NCBI GenBank assembly: GCA_964019055.1
Contig: OZ025206.1
Location: forward strand, 20,367,078 to 20,431,077
Reading direction: 5' to 3'
From: Anthopleura xanthogrammica
Lineage: Eukaryota; Cnidaria; Anthozoa; Actiniaria; Actiniidae
DNA length: 64,000 nt
The notes below the pieces were generated by a model. It was not told the DNA's origin. It was given only the letters and a program-made list of their open reading frames with translations, and made no database searches. The position numbers and the translations under genes were made by a program. This document shows positions 11,711 through 42,000 of this stretch, in pieces; position 1 is the stretch's first letter, and each line of letters begins with the position of its first letter.

Positions 11711-12478
11711 TTAATATAATAGATGTGAAATTTTAGAGCGATAGGGCAAAAAACAGCTGAGATGAAGTGAATTTAGTGTAATTTTGTCCTCATACATTTT
11801 CTCTTTGATGCGGGATCTCACGAGATTGGATCTAGTGCATATTAATTAAGAGAAAATGCATAGGAATTTTTGGAGCTTAAAATGCCCAATATCTACATTT
11901 CGACTGCTCGCAACAACCTTATAGTTGGCAGAAATGCAGGCAATAGTGTGTTCTCTTCAGATATGAACATTTTAAAACTGAATTGCAAAATTTGGAATTT
12001 GATGACATCGCGCTTTGGTACTCTACTACCATTGGTTCCAGGGTTCACTCGTCCCAGTGCTTTTCGGTCCACTCCGACCGAGGGGCACTGGAACGAAAGG
12101 ACCTCTAGCAAAGACATACAGGGCATGTCAAATCTTTCTTTACTGTAATATCTAAGGACTCGTTTATTATTTATCGGAAGTGGCGGGGATTTCTATATAT
12201 TTTGCCAGGTTTGCCCCAATTCAAAATGGCAGCCGAAAACCGTGAACTGGTTGGTCTATTAGAAAAACTTACTACTTTTTTCTCTTAAGGTGCCTCCCCC
12301 CCTCCCCCCTTCAATGAAAGCAATGTTTTAGGACCCTCTACACTTAAAGGAAATATTTACGAAAAATGAAATATTTTTTATCTCTTATTTCAAGACCCCC
12401 TCGTTTCCAGGCTCACTAACATTTCAAGTCCCCCCATTTTTTCACCCATACCCCTTCCGATAAATAGTGTATTCTTTC

Positions 12479-12769
12479 CAGCTGATCTGAGAAAAAATAA
12501 TAACCAATCAGAATCGAGAAAATTTGCAAAACTGAGGTGTCATCCTTAGTAGCCCAGCGACTTGGGAAACGGTTTAAAATACCTCTTTATTTTATTTTCC
12601 CGGGCCCGCTCAATAACCAGATAATGAATATCATAATAAATGTATACAAAACATTCAAAACTCTAGATTTATCTCGGAAATGAACTTTTATAAGTCAATT
12701 TTCGCACGCTTCATGACACCTCAGTTTTGCAGTGACCTCATTTCTACGTCACTATTTCGGATCAGCTGG
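12479..12769. repeat. MITE immediately downstream of the TLDc gene stop
   Basis: CCAGCTGATC at the left and GATCAGCTGG at the right form inverted ends. Sub-terminal 'gcaaaactgaggtgtcat' and 'atgacacctcagttttgc' are also inverted. It begins 30 bp beyond the stop of the PAN-EGF-TLDc gene and contains AATAAA motifs in that gene's orientation (12586-12596). Confidence 0.75.
12586..12596 (-). terminator. Candidate poly(A) signal of the PAN-EGF-TLDc gene
   Basis: Two overlapping AATAAA hexamers on the minus strand, about 205 nt past the stop codon and inside the MITE at 12479-12769. If used, the 3' end of the gene is supplied by the MITE. Confidence 0.4.
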
Positions 12770-12798
12770 TTGTTCGTCAAGCCTTTTCGATTTCAGAA

Positions 12799-29397
<16,599 letters not shown>

Positions 29398-29515
29398 GCT
29401 TAATCTTTTATCAGTGTGTTCACCCAACGACGAACATCGTCAAATGATCGGAACTCGATACTACGATCTTAAATGAATGTTCGTTGCGCGTAGCAACCTG
29501 AACATCGAAATCAAG

Positions 29516-29580
29516 AGAATGGCATAGCGGTAGGCCACTCACCACTCACTACAGGGTTCTCGAGTTCGAATAGGACAATA
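29516..29580 (+). repeat. tRNA-like head of a SINE (fragment)
   Basis: 'ggcatagcggtaggccac' (A-box like) and 'ctcgagttcgaatagg' (B-box like), as in the SINE at 51.49 kb. The body is missing. Lies upstream of the TLDc gene start. Confidence 0.5.
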
Positions 29581-29680
29581 ACATGACTTTTGGAGGGCAT
29601 ATTATTTATTTGTGGCCCGAGTAGCAGCAAACGATGCTACAAGGGCCACAAATAAACAATATGCCCTCCAAAAGTCATGT
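29581..29680. repeat. 100-bp palindrome
   Basis: 'acatgacttttggagggcat' to 'ttatttgtggccc' is mirrored by 'gggccacaaataa' to 'atgccctccaaaagtcatgt'. It lies about 180 bp upstream of the TLDc gene's ATG, possibly near its promoter. Confidence 0.85.
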
Positions 29681-30004
29681 TATTGTCATTATCATTTATA
29701 TACAAGACCGAATTATACAAAGTCTTCAATATCAAAAGATAGAATTTTAATAAAACATTCTCATTCAAAAATAAAGTTTTTATACATACAAAACATCAAA
29801 CGCAACCGCTTTGAAATGGTTTCCTTAAGATCTGATTGGCTGACATTCTCTCAACCAATCAGATCGAAGCAGGGTGGTAAATGCATTTGCAGCCCGTGTC
29901 GTTTGGCCCGCTAAACTGAACGTTTTAGCGAGGGCAGTTTAATATTTTGCCTTGTATATTGATGATAATGGTTGACTTGGCATCACAGTATGAGTATAAA
30001 GATT

Positions 30005-30150
30005 GTTAGGCCCCCCCCCCCCCCCCCCCACTTGAGTCGAGGATTTTTCTTCGGGTTCTACGGTTTTCCTCCTTCCGCAAAACCCATATATTCCAATTCG
30101 ATCTGTGAGTTAACCGTGCCCCGACTTAATTAAATTTGGCCAGAAGTTGT
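30005..30150 (+). repeat. SINE body fragment behind a poly(C) run
   Basis: 21-base C run at about 30009-30029 followed by 'ggttttcctccttccgcaaa' and 'ccaattcgatctgtgagtta', the SINE body/tail text seen elsewhere in the window. Confidence 0.55.
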
Positions 30151-30159
30151 TTCAGGGTT

Positions 30160-33100
30160 CTATAAAATTTGAAGGTTTATAAAAACAGTTTTCCCAAAAA
30201 CCTTTTGTATTTAATTGTATAACATTTTTAACAAAAGAATTGCTAAAGTGTAAATATAGGTGACTATCAATTTTATTTTTGACAATTTTTCATTTGGCAT
30301 TTTTTCAGAATCAAGCTACCTGGATTCATGGATGATAAAATAAACAAGTCCCTTTATCACCCATGCCGGAATTATCTTGTATATGCTATACTAAGCCAGT
30401 TAATTATTATAATTTGAGGGAATTAATATTGCATGATAAGATCAGATCACAACGGGTAACGAGCGAGTGTTCTAACAGTTAAATTTTCTTTCATTTTTAC
30501 TTCATGAAAATAAAAGTGCATACAAATCATCAAAAAGAAAAAAGTTTTGAAATTAAAGTCTGACGAAAATATAGTGACGCCAAAATTAAATAATTCTTAA
30601 CGAACCGTAAAATACAAAAATTATAATAAACTATATTGAGGAAGCAAAGAATTTAATGAAAATCAGGGAAAAAGAGGTTTTTACTGAGGAAAAAAAAAAG
30701 CACTGGAACTGACCACTCAATGATGAGTAACAGAAATCATTATAATCGAGTCAATGAAACCAAGGAAATTATGTCTAACGCAAGCTATTTATTTTGTTGT
30801 TTTTACGATCCTTAGCCGATAAAATCGTTTTATTTGATTAAGCAATCTTTGCGTTTTGAAACAAACTGAATAATTTATGTGATGAAATCGCGAAAATACA
30901 GTGAATTTACAATTCTTTTTCCGGCCTTGTGTAGAATATTCATGTGTTCCAGTGAAGGTCCATAAAATTTCAAAGTGTCCGTATTGTTGAAGTTGTGCAT
31001 TCTTTACTTTACTTTTGGTATTTGTGAATATTTTGACATTGAAATAACAGGCCAACACTGAGGGAATTAGTCTGTAATCAAAGAATACCGTATATTTACT
31101 CGATTAAACACCCCCGGCGTTTATTTAAAACTGGACTTGTTTGACTGACCGAGCTTTATATTCGGAACCTAGCGTTTCATCGAGCCGAAATGCGATGCAG
31201 CGGTATTGCACGAAATCAAAAAAGGTCTTAACACTCTAGAATGTTCAATTTCAAATTGGCTAAATTAATGCACGACCGACCGAGCTTTAATCAAAAATCT
31301 TTAGGGGAAAAATATTTTAGTGTAATTTTATTAAGAATTTTGATTTCTATGGGCCTCAAGCCGAGCTTGATGACGCTGTATACCTACACTTCCAGAACCC
31401 TTTCGGTAGCTTTTTTTGTTTAGCTACTTTTCGCTATTGTATTTTATTTCGCTATTGTAAGGGAGTTATAACAATCGAATATAAAAAGCGATTTTGAAAA
31501 GGATTGGAATGGTAGTTGAGATATGGGGATCAAACGCCATTAAAGCCCGTTTACACTAGCAATTTAATTTTGTCGCGCGACTTGACTGGCCGGCGATTTC
31601 AACATCGATTTTATTGCAATCTTGATCGCAAGTTTTAACACCCGGCGATTTTTCTAGCTGCAATATTTCACTGGTGGTCACTTTGGCATTTTATTCTCCC
31701 AAGAGTGGTAGACACGGCAGCATTTTTGGTATTTTTCAAGTGAAAATCGCCGCGAGTTGCACAAAATTTCGAGCATGTTCAAATTGGTGGCGCCTAACCT
31801 GCGATCTGTAGCCGTAAAATCGCCGGCCGTTTACACGCGCGATTAGGAATTGCGTTAAAATCGCCGTCAGTTGAAATCGCCGCTCAAGTCGCGCGACAAA
31901 TTTGCTAGAGTGTAAACGGGCCTTTACGGCCAGGGTCTATTAACAATAAAAAAATAGGGAATTTACTGATGATCTAGATCTGGTTATTTATATTTAGAAA
32001 CTTTGTTGAACACCTTTCATGGGTACGTTCTCAAGTTTTTTCTCAGCTTCGTAAATAATTTTTTTTCGGATCTTAAATCGCCAAATATTCTAAAATAAAT
32101 ACAACCAAATGGAAGAGAAATATCTATTCTTTCGATAAAAAATGCCGACCAAAAATATAGATAAGTGATTTAGCTTATTTTTCAAAACTAATTAAAAACA
32201 CCAGGATGTATTTCATACCAAGGGCTATCAATAAACAAAATATGAGCAAAATCGTTTCTTTTTTTACTTTTGCCAATGTTTGGTCGATATTTACAGAATA
32301 AATTTTAGAACAAAAAAAAAAAAAAAAAAACGTGACCAAACTAATGTGCAGGCGGCCAACATTACATATATATTTTTTAATGTTTTTATTAAAATAAAAG
32401 GTTGTTCAACCAAGCTAATATTCGACAAGATAGGGACAACTGAGATTCAATGATGATCTGTTAGAACATCTTTTGAGATTGAACAACTTGCAAAATGAAA
32501 TATCGCCTGAGTAAACAACTTTTTTCGGTCCAATAGAATTGTTTGGGACTCAAGTTCAAGTTTATGCAACGACGAAAACTGGGCAACTATACAAAGTGTT
32601 CTAGAATGTTCTATTTTGTGCATATTTCCATAGGAACTAATATAATTTAAAAAATAGACGTAGACTATATTTAAAATTAACTATAGGTGAGTGAAGATTT
32701 TTATTGAATTTATGTGAAATTATAGATTTACAAATCACGCAGGAAGCCCATCCCAAGCCTCAGCAAAATAAAGAGGCTCTTGGGGTTCCTGTGTCGAAAT
32801 TAGTCAAAAAAATTCCAGGTGATTTCGCTTCTCTAAGGCTGAAGAAATTGATTTTTCTATTTTCACACCTCTACAACATTGCACACAAATGTTACTTCAA
32901 ACGCTTCTCTTTTAGCCTTGAAAGCTCATACACTATTCAAAAAAACTGATAACTCCAAAAATTCTCTCGTAAAAACAATAGAATTGGGGCGTGCCTTGTT
33001 ATTAAACCGGTTCTAACCCACGGCCTCGGACTTTCATAAAAAATCAAGACCTCTCGGCCTTCGGTCTTGAATTTATATGAAAGCCCTCGCCCTATGATTT

Positions 33101-33740
33101 GAACCTTTATATAAAACCTGCTTTGGAACTTTGAAAGTTATGCGAATAGTTCGACAAAACCAACACTTAGGGTGGTAAGCCTGTGCCAGAACGCCCACTG
33201 ATTTCCAGATGTCATCTCGCTTGTTTGTTCTCCTTAAAATTAAAGACCCCGCTATCCGACAGAGGTTTAAAACTTCGCGCACCGGCTGTAGCGAGATGAA
33301 GAGGGGTGCTGGAGAAAAGGACGTAATAAACCAGATTCGAGATTTTGGACCGAAGATCCACAACTACCTGGATCTAAACGAATGCCGGATTTCACATTAA
33401 CAGAGACTGGAGCTATTTATGGCTTTTAATACAACCACAAGAATCGTTATAAAAAGTTATGTTTGAATATTTGATTGCTTCTTTGAAACCTATTTTTCAT
33501 TTTGTCATTCACACTTGAATAAAATTTTGGAATCTCCCCTCCCTCCCCTGGTTAAGAACCTTGAAAAATCTTGAATGTGTCGAAGGAATTCAAATTACAC
33601 GGAAAACCTGGGGGCCAGAGATAAAGAGTAGAGGGTTCTTAAGGTTGTGTGTGTATGTGGGGCGAGAGGACTTTTCAAAAATGACCAATATTTTAAGGGA
33701 GTTAAGAGTCAATTATAAAAGCCAAATCCATTGTCCCAAT
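30160..33740. other. Intergenic, repeats only
   Basis: No coding region supported. Includes a MITE-like piece at about 30920-31060 (text shared with 58310-58430), the Harbinger-type MITE at 31547-31925, an A run near 32313, and a dispersed repeat at 32690-32815 also present at 9197-9330. Confidence 0.5.
31547..31925. mobile_element. PIF/Harbinger-type MITE
   Basis: Ends AGCCCGTTTACACTAGCAA and, inverted, GGCCCGTTTACACTCTAGCA. The sub-terminal 'gtcgcgcgacttga' pairs with 'tcaagtcgcgcgac'. Flanked by TAA/TTA-like trinucleotides. TWA target sites and G-G-C-C-C-like ends are known for Harbinger elements. About 380 bp, no ORF. Confidence 0.7.
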
Positions 33741-33752
33741 TTGCGATATACT

Positions 33753-36700
33753 TCACGTGAACTGTTGCAGTGCTGTCTTCACCCTATGGAGAAATAAACA
33801 AGATCAGATCAAGTCAAGTATCATACAATCTTAGGTCAACCGATGCATTGTTCTTGAATATTCCACGAATAAGATCGCGTGAAACTTTGGGTTATTGATC
33901 ATTCGCAATGGCTGCGCCTAGGTTGTGGAACGCCTTGCCTTCTGAGATTAGGAGCGTTAATTCTTTAAACAATTCTAAGCGAATGTTAATGGGAAATGCG
34001 CTATATAACTAACTGAATAAATTATTGACTGCAGTAGGTTTGCACACCCTCCTAGCTCTCCCCTCTCTACTGGTAGGACCTCCTTACCTTTCAAACAGAT
34101 GACCATCAGATGTGGTTAATAGTGAATGCAGTAGTTTTTGTACACCCTTCTAGCTCTCCCTTCTCTACTGGTAGGACCCCCTTACCTTTCAAACAGATGA
34201 CCATCAGATGTGGTTAATAGTGACTGCAGTAGTTTTTGTACACCCTTCTAGCTCTCCCCTCTCTACTGGTAGGACCCCCTTACCTTTCAAACAGATGACC
34301 ATCAGATGTGGTCAATAGTGACTGCAGTAGTTCTTGTACACCCTTCTAGCTCTCCCCTCTCTACTGGTAGGACCCCCTTACCTTTCAAACAGATGACCAT
34401 CAGATGTGGTCAATAGTGACTGCAATAGTTCTTGTACACCCTTCTAGCTCTCCCTGCTCTACTGGTAGGACCCCCTTACCTTTCAAACAGATGACAGTCA
34501 GATGTGGTTAATAGTGACTGCAGTAGTTTTTGTACACCCTTCTAGCTCTCCCCTCTCTACTGGTAGGACCCCCTTACCTTTCAAACAGATGACCATCAGA
34601 TGTGGTCAATAGTGACTGCAGTAGTTCTTGTACACCCTCCTAGCTCTCCCCTTTCTACCGGTAGGACCCCCTTACCTTTCAAACAGATGACCATCAGATG
34701 TGGTCAATAGTGACTGCAGTAGTTTTTGTACACCCTTCTAGCTCTCCCCTCTCTACTGGTAGGACCCCCTTACCTTTCAAACAGATGACCATCAGATGTG
34801 GTCAATAGTGACTGCAGTAGTTTTTGTACACCCTCCTAGCTCTCCCCTCTCTATTGGTAGGATCCCCTTACCTTTCAAACAGATGAGCATCAGATGTGGT
34901 CAATAGTGACTGCAGTAGTTTTTGTACACCCATATCTCGTAGTTTTATTTGACGATCTAATGCTCCCTCTTCGGTATTCCAGACGAGATTCGAGATACAG
35001 TAGGTAGCAGCCATTTGTAACTTGACGCTTTCGTGCATCATATAGTGCATTAATCGTTTTAGTAACGCTTCGTCTCGGACGATAAACTCTTTAGCTGAAG
35101 TACCATTGGCAATATTAGCGATGACGCACAAAGCCTGGAAGCAAGAACAACAAATTTCAGGCAATAGGATTTATTATCGGGAAGCATGGGCGGCGTGCGC
35201 TTCTAATGCCCCGCCCCTATCCGCTGTGCATGGGTGTGGATTCGATCCCCGGACTCGTCTTCATATGTGAGCAGAGTTGCATATTGGTTCACTCCTGAGC
35301 TTCCAGAGTTTTATCTGAGTTTTATCTCCGCAAAAATTGTTTTCTAAATTCTAATTGATCACGGAATTAGTGTCACGGGTATATACAGGGGAAGTATATT
35401 ATAGTACTATAGACTGGCTGAGCTGGACACTACACATAACACCATGTCCAGTGGAAGTATGACATTATAAAATCTAGGTACGAGGCGCCTAAGGTTAAGG
35501 TATATAAAGGAGAAGTATATTATAGTACTGACCTAGATGAGCTGGACACTACACATACCTGTTCTTTGACTTCGACTGTTTGTAGTTCACTATCCAGGAT
35601 TGGTTTAACACTCTCCATCACATGATTCCCGTGCATTTCCATGATGCGGTTGATATCCTGATGGATGAATAACAAGATAATTAAGTAATACTATATAGTA
35701 TCGCGATTCTCCTATAAGTTTGATTGGGAGAGAGCCGCCAATATAAACCCGTATTGTCGACTCAGAAATGCCGGGCGATAGGAAAATTGCGATACAAAAC
35801 TAATTGCAATTTTGAGCCGCCAATACGGGTTATATTGATGGCGTTGGAAGAAAATATATTCCGTATCGGCCTTCGGCTTCGTGACTATGGCCGGCGGAAT
35901 ATATTTTCTCCCAACTAGCCGCCAATATGAACCCGTATTGGCGGCTCAAAATCGCAATAAGTTATAAAAAAATAACTTTTACAAAAAATAAATAACTGTA
36001 ATATATTTTACGTCGAGCATGTAGCATGTAGGGTGTAGGGTGTAGGGTGTAGGGTGTAGGGTGTAGGGTGTAGGGTGTAGGGTGTAGGGTGTAGGGTGTA
36101 GGGAGCGATTAGTCAGGCTAAAGCACTCCAAGCAAGATATTGTTATTTAGAAGTAGATTTTTACGGAGGGAGGAAAACCGGAGAACACGAAGAAAAACCC
36201 ACATACACCCTATGCATAAGGGCGTGGCCATGGAAATACCTTAGTTCATCAGTTATCGAAAAAACCATTGCTTTCATTGTAAAGAGTATATCGATTTTAG
36301 TAATCTTCAAAAATTTCAGCTTACTAACATTAAATGATAAAAAGCTACAGCTGTTTGAAATTAGAAAGATTTGTATGGAAACAACAACCAAGGCCTGACC
36401 AGCCTCGTTTTCATGTTTTTGGCACATTTCAAATGCTTATAACTCTGCAGTGATTTAATATGTAACAACAGAACTCTACCAAATTACTAATTTAGACATG
36501 CTCTTTCTTGTAATCAAAATATATTTTTGAAATCATTGATGATTCATGGTGCTCGTTCCCAGTCTTTACTCTTTATGCATAGGGTGTATAGCATAGGAGA
36601 AAACAAGATGCTCTACAAAACATTTCAGTGATGGTTTTTTTTCTTCAAGTTGGACCTGGAAGTAATTCTCCAGAAAGTAATTCTCAAGAGTAGAAAGTTT

Positions 36701-39017
36701 TAAAAAAATTTGAATTTTAATATAAAATTATTTATCCAGAGACTGTCACTTTTCTCCTCATGAACTGACGCTACTGATTGTGTTTTCGTTCCCTCTTGAC
36801 ACTTCAAAGCTATACATTTGCATCCATATCATCTCAGTGAAACATAAAAAATGTGTGCCAAAATCTTCTGTCAAGGGCTTCAGAACCTCTACCAGCTACA
36901 CTTTCATTTGTGCTACTTGGTCACTAGACTTGCTCCAAGGCGACCTCGCTGAGACTCTGACAGACGCACAAGCGAAGGAAATGAAAAAAGAAAAGAATCG
37001 AACGTCGAAGTCGCGAGAGATCGCAAACTAGTGTGATCCTGGTTGGGTTGCCAGTGCTTTATTCAGCGCGCGTGAACTAATACGGAAAGGAACGACTTTG
37101 CGAAAGTCTACTTGGTCAATAGTTAAATATTTTATTTTTTAAAGAAAAAGGTAGACAGCCTCGGATTATGTTTAAAATATATCTTAATTAATCAGAAGAA
37201 GAAGAAAACAGCACTATCCAAGCCGGTTACAAGTAAACTGAGCTACCAGTGCTATAAACACATTAATCTAGAGTTAATGATGCACTAGTGGAGAAATATC
37301 ACATGTAGTACATAGAATATTAAGTAACTTCATTTTTGTTTATCTCTGTTACAAGCCGGTTACAAGTAAACTGAGCTTTCAGTGCTATAAACAATGATGC
37401 ACAAGCCAATTGAACCCCCCTCCCCTCCACCCTCCGGGAAAGGGCGGGGAATTAACGGCGGCGAGACAGGGGATTTAACGTACATTTAACAGCGTGAATG
37501 CACGGGGTGCAGGGAAATGAACGCGTGCTTCAACATTTTTAACAATTTTACCAGAAACCATGAACCATGTGCATGTAATCAGATTTCGCTGCTTGAACTT
37601 CCGCTTAAGGTCTACCGTTATACTACGTATACCATGTAAAGGATATTATACTACGCTGAATTCTGATATGGTGAGGTATTGCTAATCACTTAAATTTACA
37701 AGCATGTCCGTGTATTATCATATGGAACAGACATGTAGTGGTGATCCTTGAATTGCGTGACTTCCTTGTCGTGCATGAAGCATATCGAGCCATCGTAAAT
37801 AAAATGGTCAAAAAATTACTTGAATTCAAAAGCGGTTTGTGTGTAAATCATCATATCTAGCAGTGATCAGTTTGGTTATATTACTTCCTTCTAAGTTTAT
37901 CAGTTATAAAATATTCTATCGAGCCATCGTAAATGAGATGGTCAAAAAATTACTTGAATTCATAAAAAAATATCATATATAGCAGTGATGCTGTAATGGT
38001 TCGTTGATTAATATTACTTCCTTCTAAGCTTTTCTTATTATTAATCTATTCTATTGAGCCATCAAACGTAACGGTAAAACAATTAATAGTCCACTGGTTA
38101 TATTACTTCCTGATTAGGTAAACATCGGTAAACAACTATTCGAATCGCCTAATCCTACTGTGATGTTGAAAAATAAGTTGATTTTGAAAACCACAGATAA
38201 TTCGATCACGATATGACTGGGTCAGTGCATTACACACAACATAAAAATTCTCAGCTGGACTACAGGATCAAGTTATTCTATCCTAACGTCTCTACATTAC
38301 GTACAGTAGAAAAGAAAAGCGGAAAATATTTCATCGATGACACGGTTTTAATGCCTCGTCCACGTTGGTTAAAAAAATGCTTTGGTGATGAGAGTAACGT
38401 CTTTATGCACAAGGCCATTTTCAGTGATTTCCTTGCCAGGATAATATTAAGGCTATTGACATTTTTATTTCTAATTATTTATTTCTTCTATAAATGAATG
38501 AATCTAATAAATGATTATTTACTGATTTATTGGTCATAACTTTACTCTTATACTGAACACAACCACATGAAAAAGAATAACGAAAATAATAATAACAATA
38601 ACTATAACAACGACAACAATAACAACCTTGATGAGTCTAGACTTTGATATAAAATTTCGTCCGATGTCATTATCAAGTGAATTAAATAAGGCGTGTATAA
38701 ATATATAGGATACGGTTAAATGATTTAATTAGTTAAATTAAGAGTCACGGGAATAGTTTAGCTCGCACACAGTGTGTCTGAATGTTCAGCGTATTAGCAA
38801 TAACAACAATAATAATAACTTTAATAATATCAATAATACAATACTAATAATAAGAATATTAATAATATTACTATCAATAATACTGGGAGAAAGAGAGAGA
38901 ATATCAATAAAAGATCAACTGAAAAAAGATAAATTGAAGAAAAATAGCGAAAGTGAAAATGAAAATCGTACAAAGCATTTCAAGCTATAACTGCATTTGT
39001 TGGCATCAGTTTTATAA

Positions 39018-39064
<47 letters not shown>

Positions 39065-42000
39065 ATAGATAAATAAATAAATAGATAAATAAATAAATAA
39101 ATATACAAGAAGATAAATGTATGACATTGATATATGTATGTATAATTTCTTTCACAAGCCGTTGTAGCTGGATATAGTGAGCTGTAACCACAAATAGACA
39201 TATGTACCATGACCCGAGACCATGTTTACCATACATGACGTCATGTCTGTCCAATAAGAAATGAGGAAGTCAAGGTTAAAGTGAACCTTCCAGCAGTACG
39301 TGATGCTTTTTTAAGGATGAATGAACGTTGTGAGAATACCTTGTTTTGAAGTGAGCCATGTTCAAATACGTTGACTTTCGATGCTTGGGCATCGCCTTGG
39401 TGGTTATGAGCCTCTTGTCACTAAGTGCCTTTGCAGGAGAATGTCAGAAAATTATCACGTTCATGCCCTCGCCAAGTATTTACGAGAAAGTAGAGTTCTT
39501 TCCCTTTGATGTTCGGTTTACGGATGGCGGAAAGAACTGCGAGCTTGACTTTGGTCCTTATCTTAATCAAACTAAGAAGGATGAGATATCGACGTTTTAC
39601 TTGAACATAGTGTGTGCAAAATCCACTGAAGTCAAGATCATCAATCCATCCAATGTACAACGAAAAAACGTTATTTCTTATTTACTAGTGAGAAAAGCCT
39701 GCAAAGTTGACTTGGAGGGGATTGCAGTGTACAGTAATGCTACAGACTACAGAGTATTAGCTATGTTAGAAGGAGCAACTATGGAATCCCCAAACTCCAG
39801 CGAAGAAGTACAACAGCTTCAATCCCAAATTAACAAGATTGGTACTTTGACGATCCATGGAAGTAAAGTAATTCCAGATATCTTTTTCAAATATAACTGG
39901 TCACTCATGGCAGAAATACAGTTTATCAAACTTTCCATGAAAAGCTTGCCCAAGACTTTGAGATACTCTATGCCTCGACTCCAAGGCTTGGAGCTGCCAT
40001 CCAACGAGTTAGAAGAACCTCCAGACTTTCCTTGGGATGAAGAAGAGTTGGCTCTTCCTCGTAACTTGACTAGGAAACCAATTTTTAATGACCAGTACCA
40101 AGGGCCGACGAAGGTCAAACGAAATTTATATAGGAGGTTTCTTTCCCTCGACTTCAATAAAATCCAAGATCTTTCTCGTTTTGAGTTTCGAGGACACTTA
40201 CAAATGCTGTCCATTAAAGGTAACGGACTCAAAGCCATCGGGAGAGATTGTCTGGTGCATTTAACTGGTATAAACTCCATTGATTTGAGCATGAATAAAC
40301 TTGATGTATTACCAGAGGGGATTTTTAGAGGTCTGAAGGATTTGTTTGACTTGCGGCTGAATAATAACAATATAACTGTCATTAACGTGAGGACATTTGA
40401 GGACTCGACACGATTAAAAAAATTATATATGAATAATAATAAAATCAAGAGACTTTCTGAGGGTTTGTTACTACAACACGAAGATTTGGAAGAGCTTTAT
40501 TTCCAGAATAACTTGATTACTAAAGTGGAACACGGTGCTCTACCAAACAATTCCAACAAACTAAAGACTATGTATATGAATGAAAATCAACTTCAAATGA
40601 TTCCAAGCGATGCTTTCCTTACAAGAAGCCTCAAGGTTGTTAATCTGGCAAATAATTCCATCACATTTCAAGGGATTATAGAGACACTAGATTCGATTTT
40701 TCTAGGACGTTTGTGGAATATTTTAAGAAAGTCAGTCAGTGATATGTCCAGAGAGCTTAGGACTGACCGAATATACATTGATTTGACCAACAACAAAATC
40801 AAATCTATCGATACGAACGGACTGAGTAAAGAACAAATGTTCAAACTGCAGATGGTCCTCCAGGTATTTGAAATGAACTTGAAGAATAACCCTTTATTGT
40901 GTGACTGTCAAGCGCTTAACATTACACGCATAATCAAAAAAATCATAGCAAAATATTCTCATATCGAAGATAGGCGCTTCCAGTTCTGGGTTTGCGCGGA
41001 ACCGCGAGAGTTGGAGGGGAAACAGATTTTATCAGTAGCTGAAGAGAATTTCGTATGTGTGAGGAATCTCTCTGGTTGTCCTGAGGAAGGCACGTGCTCC
41101 GTGAGGCAGACAGATGGAAGTATTCTTATAGACGTTCGTGACAAGGGTCTAAAACGACTTCCGCATATGATGCCTGTTGGAACCAATCTCGAAATCTTCT
41201 TAGACAAAAACCAAATAACAGAACTGGGCATGCGTGGTTACCTTAGCAACGTGACTGTTCTCCATCTAAGTAGGAATAAAATTCAACAACTCAATGATTC
41301 GTTTATCGAAAGCTTGACGAAAGTCAGACAGCTCAAGATTGACTGGAATGAACTCAAAAGGTTACCAAGGAGTATTGAATTGTTAACGTCACGCAAGTCT
41401 TTTGATAGTTTGGCTATCCACTCGAATTATCTAGAGTGTGATTGCCGATCTAGGTGGATGAAGGGATGGTTGACGAATTCGTCGGATAAGATTTACGACA
41501 TTGAGAATGTGAAGTGCGCTAGTGGAAAGTCCCAGGGGAAGCCAATCTATCGCGTTCCATTGGAGGACTTTATCTGCCAGGAAAAGCAAGAAGGCACGGT
41601 TGACCCCGGTGAAAACAAAGACGTGCTGGTTATCGTCTCCGTAACATTGGGGGTACTCCTTGTCATAAGTATCACAGTTTTCATCATTATGTACTTTTTT
41701 AGAGGAGAAATGAAGGTATTCTTATACACGCACTTTGATTGGCATCCCTTTGATCGTATCAACGATTCCGACCCTTCAAAAATATACGACGCGTTCATCT
41801 CCTACAGCAGTCATGATCAACAATGGGTGCATAGTGAATTGAAACAAAAACTTGAAGGTCACGAGCCACCTTATCAAATTTGTTTACATGACAGAGACTT
41901 TGAAGTAGGAGCTAGTATACAAGATAATATAATAAACAGTGTTAACAGGAGCAAGAGAATGATCATGGTGCTGTCGAACAGCTTCCTAGAGAGCGAGTGG

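Noticed and set aside
33073..33400. Opposed 63-96 codon ORFs
   Set aside because: No family, no splice agreement; region is repeat-rich. ARMC8's last exon lies elsewhere (33753-33783).
34028..34925. Possible CRISPR array (98-bp periodicity)
   Set aside because: The whole unit is repeated with no variable spacers; it is a minisatellite derived from an exon end, in a eukaryotic genome.
38213..38497. 94-codon plus-strand ORF with a hydrophobic C-terminus
   Set aside because: No start context, homologue or splice support; length is within chance for AT-rich DNA.
39421..40448. Minus-strand ORFs under the Toll-like receptor
   Set aside because: Shadows of the receptor's coding strand.
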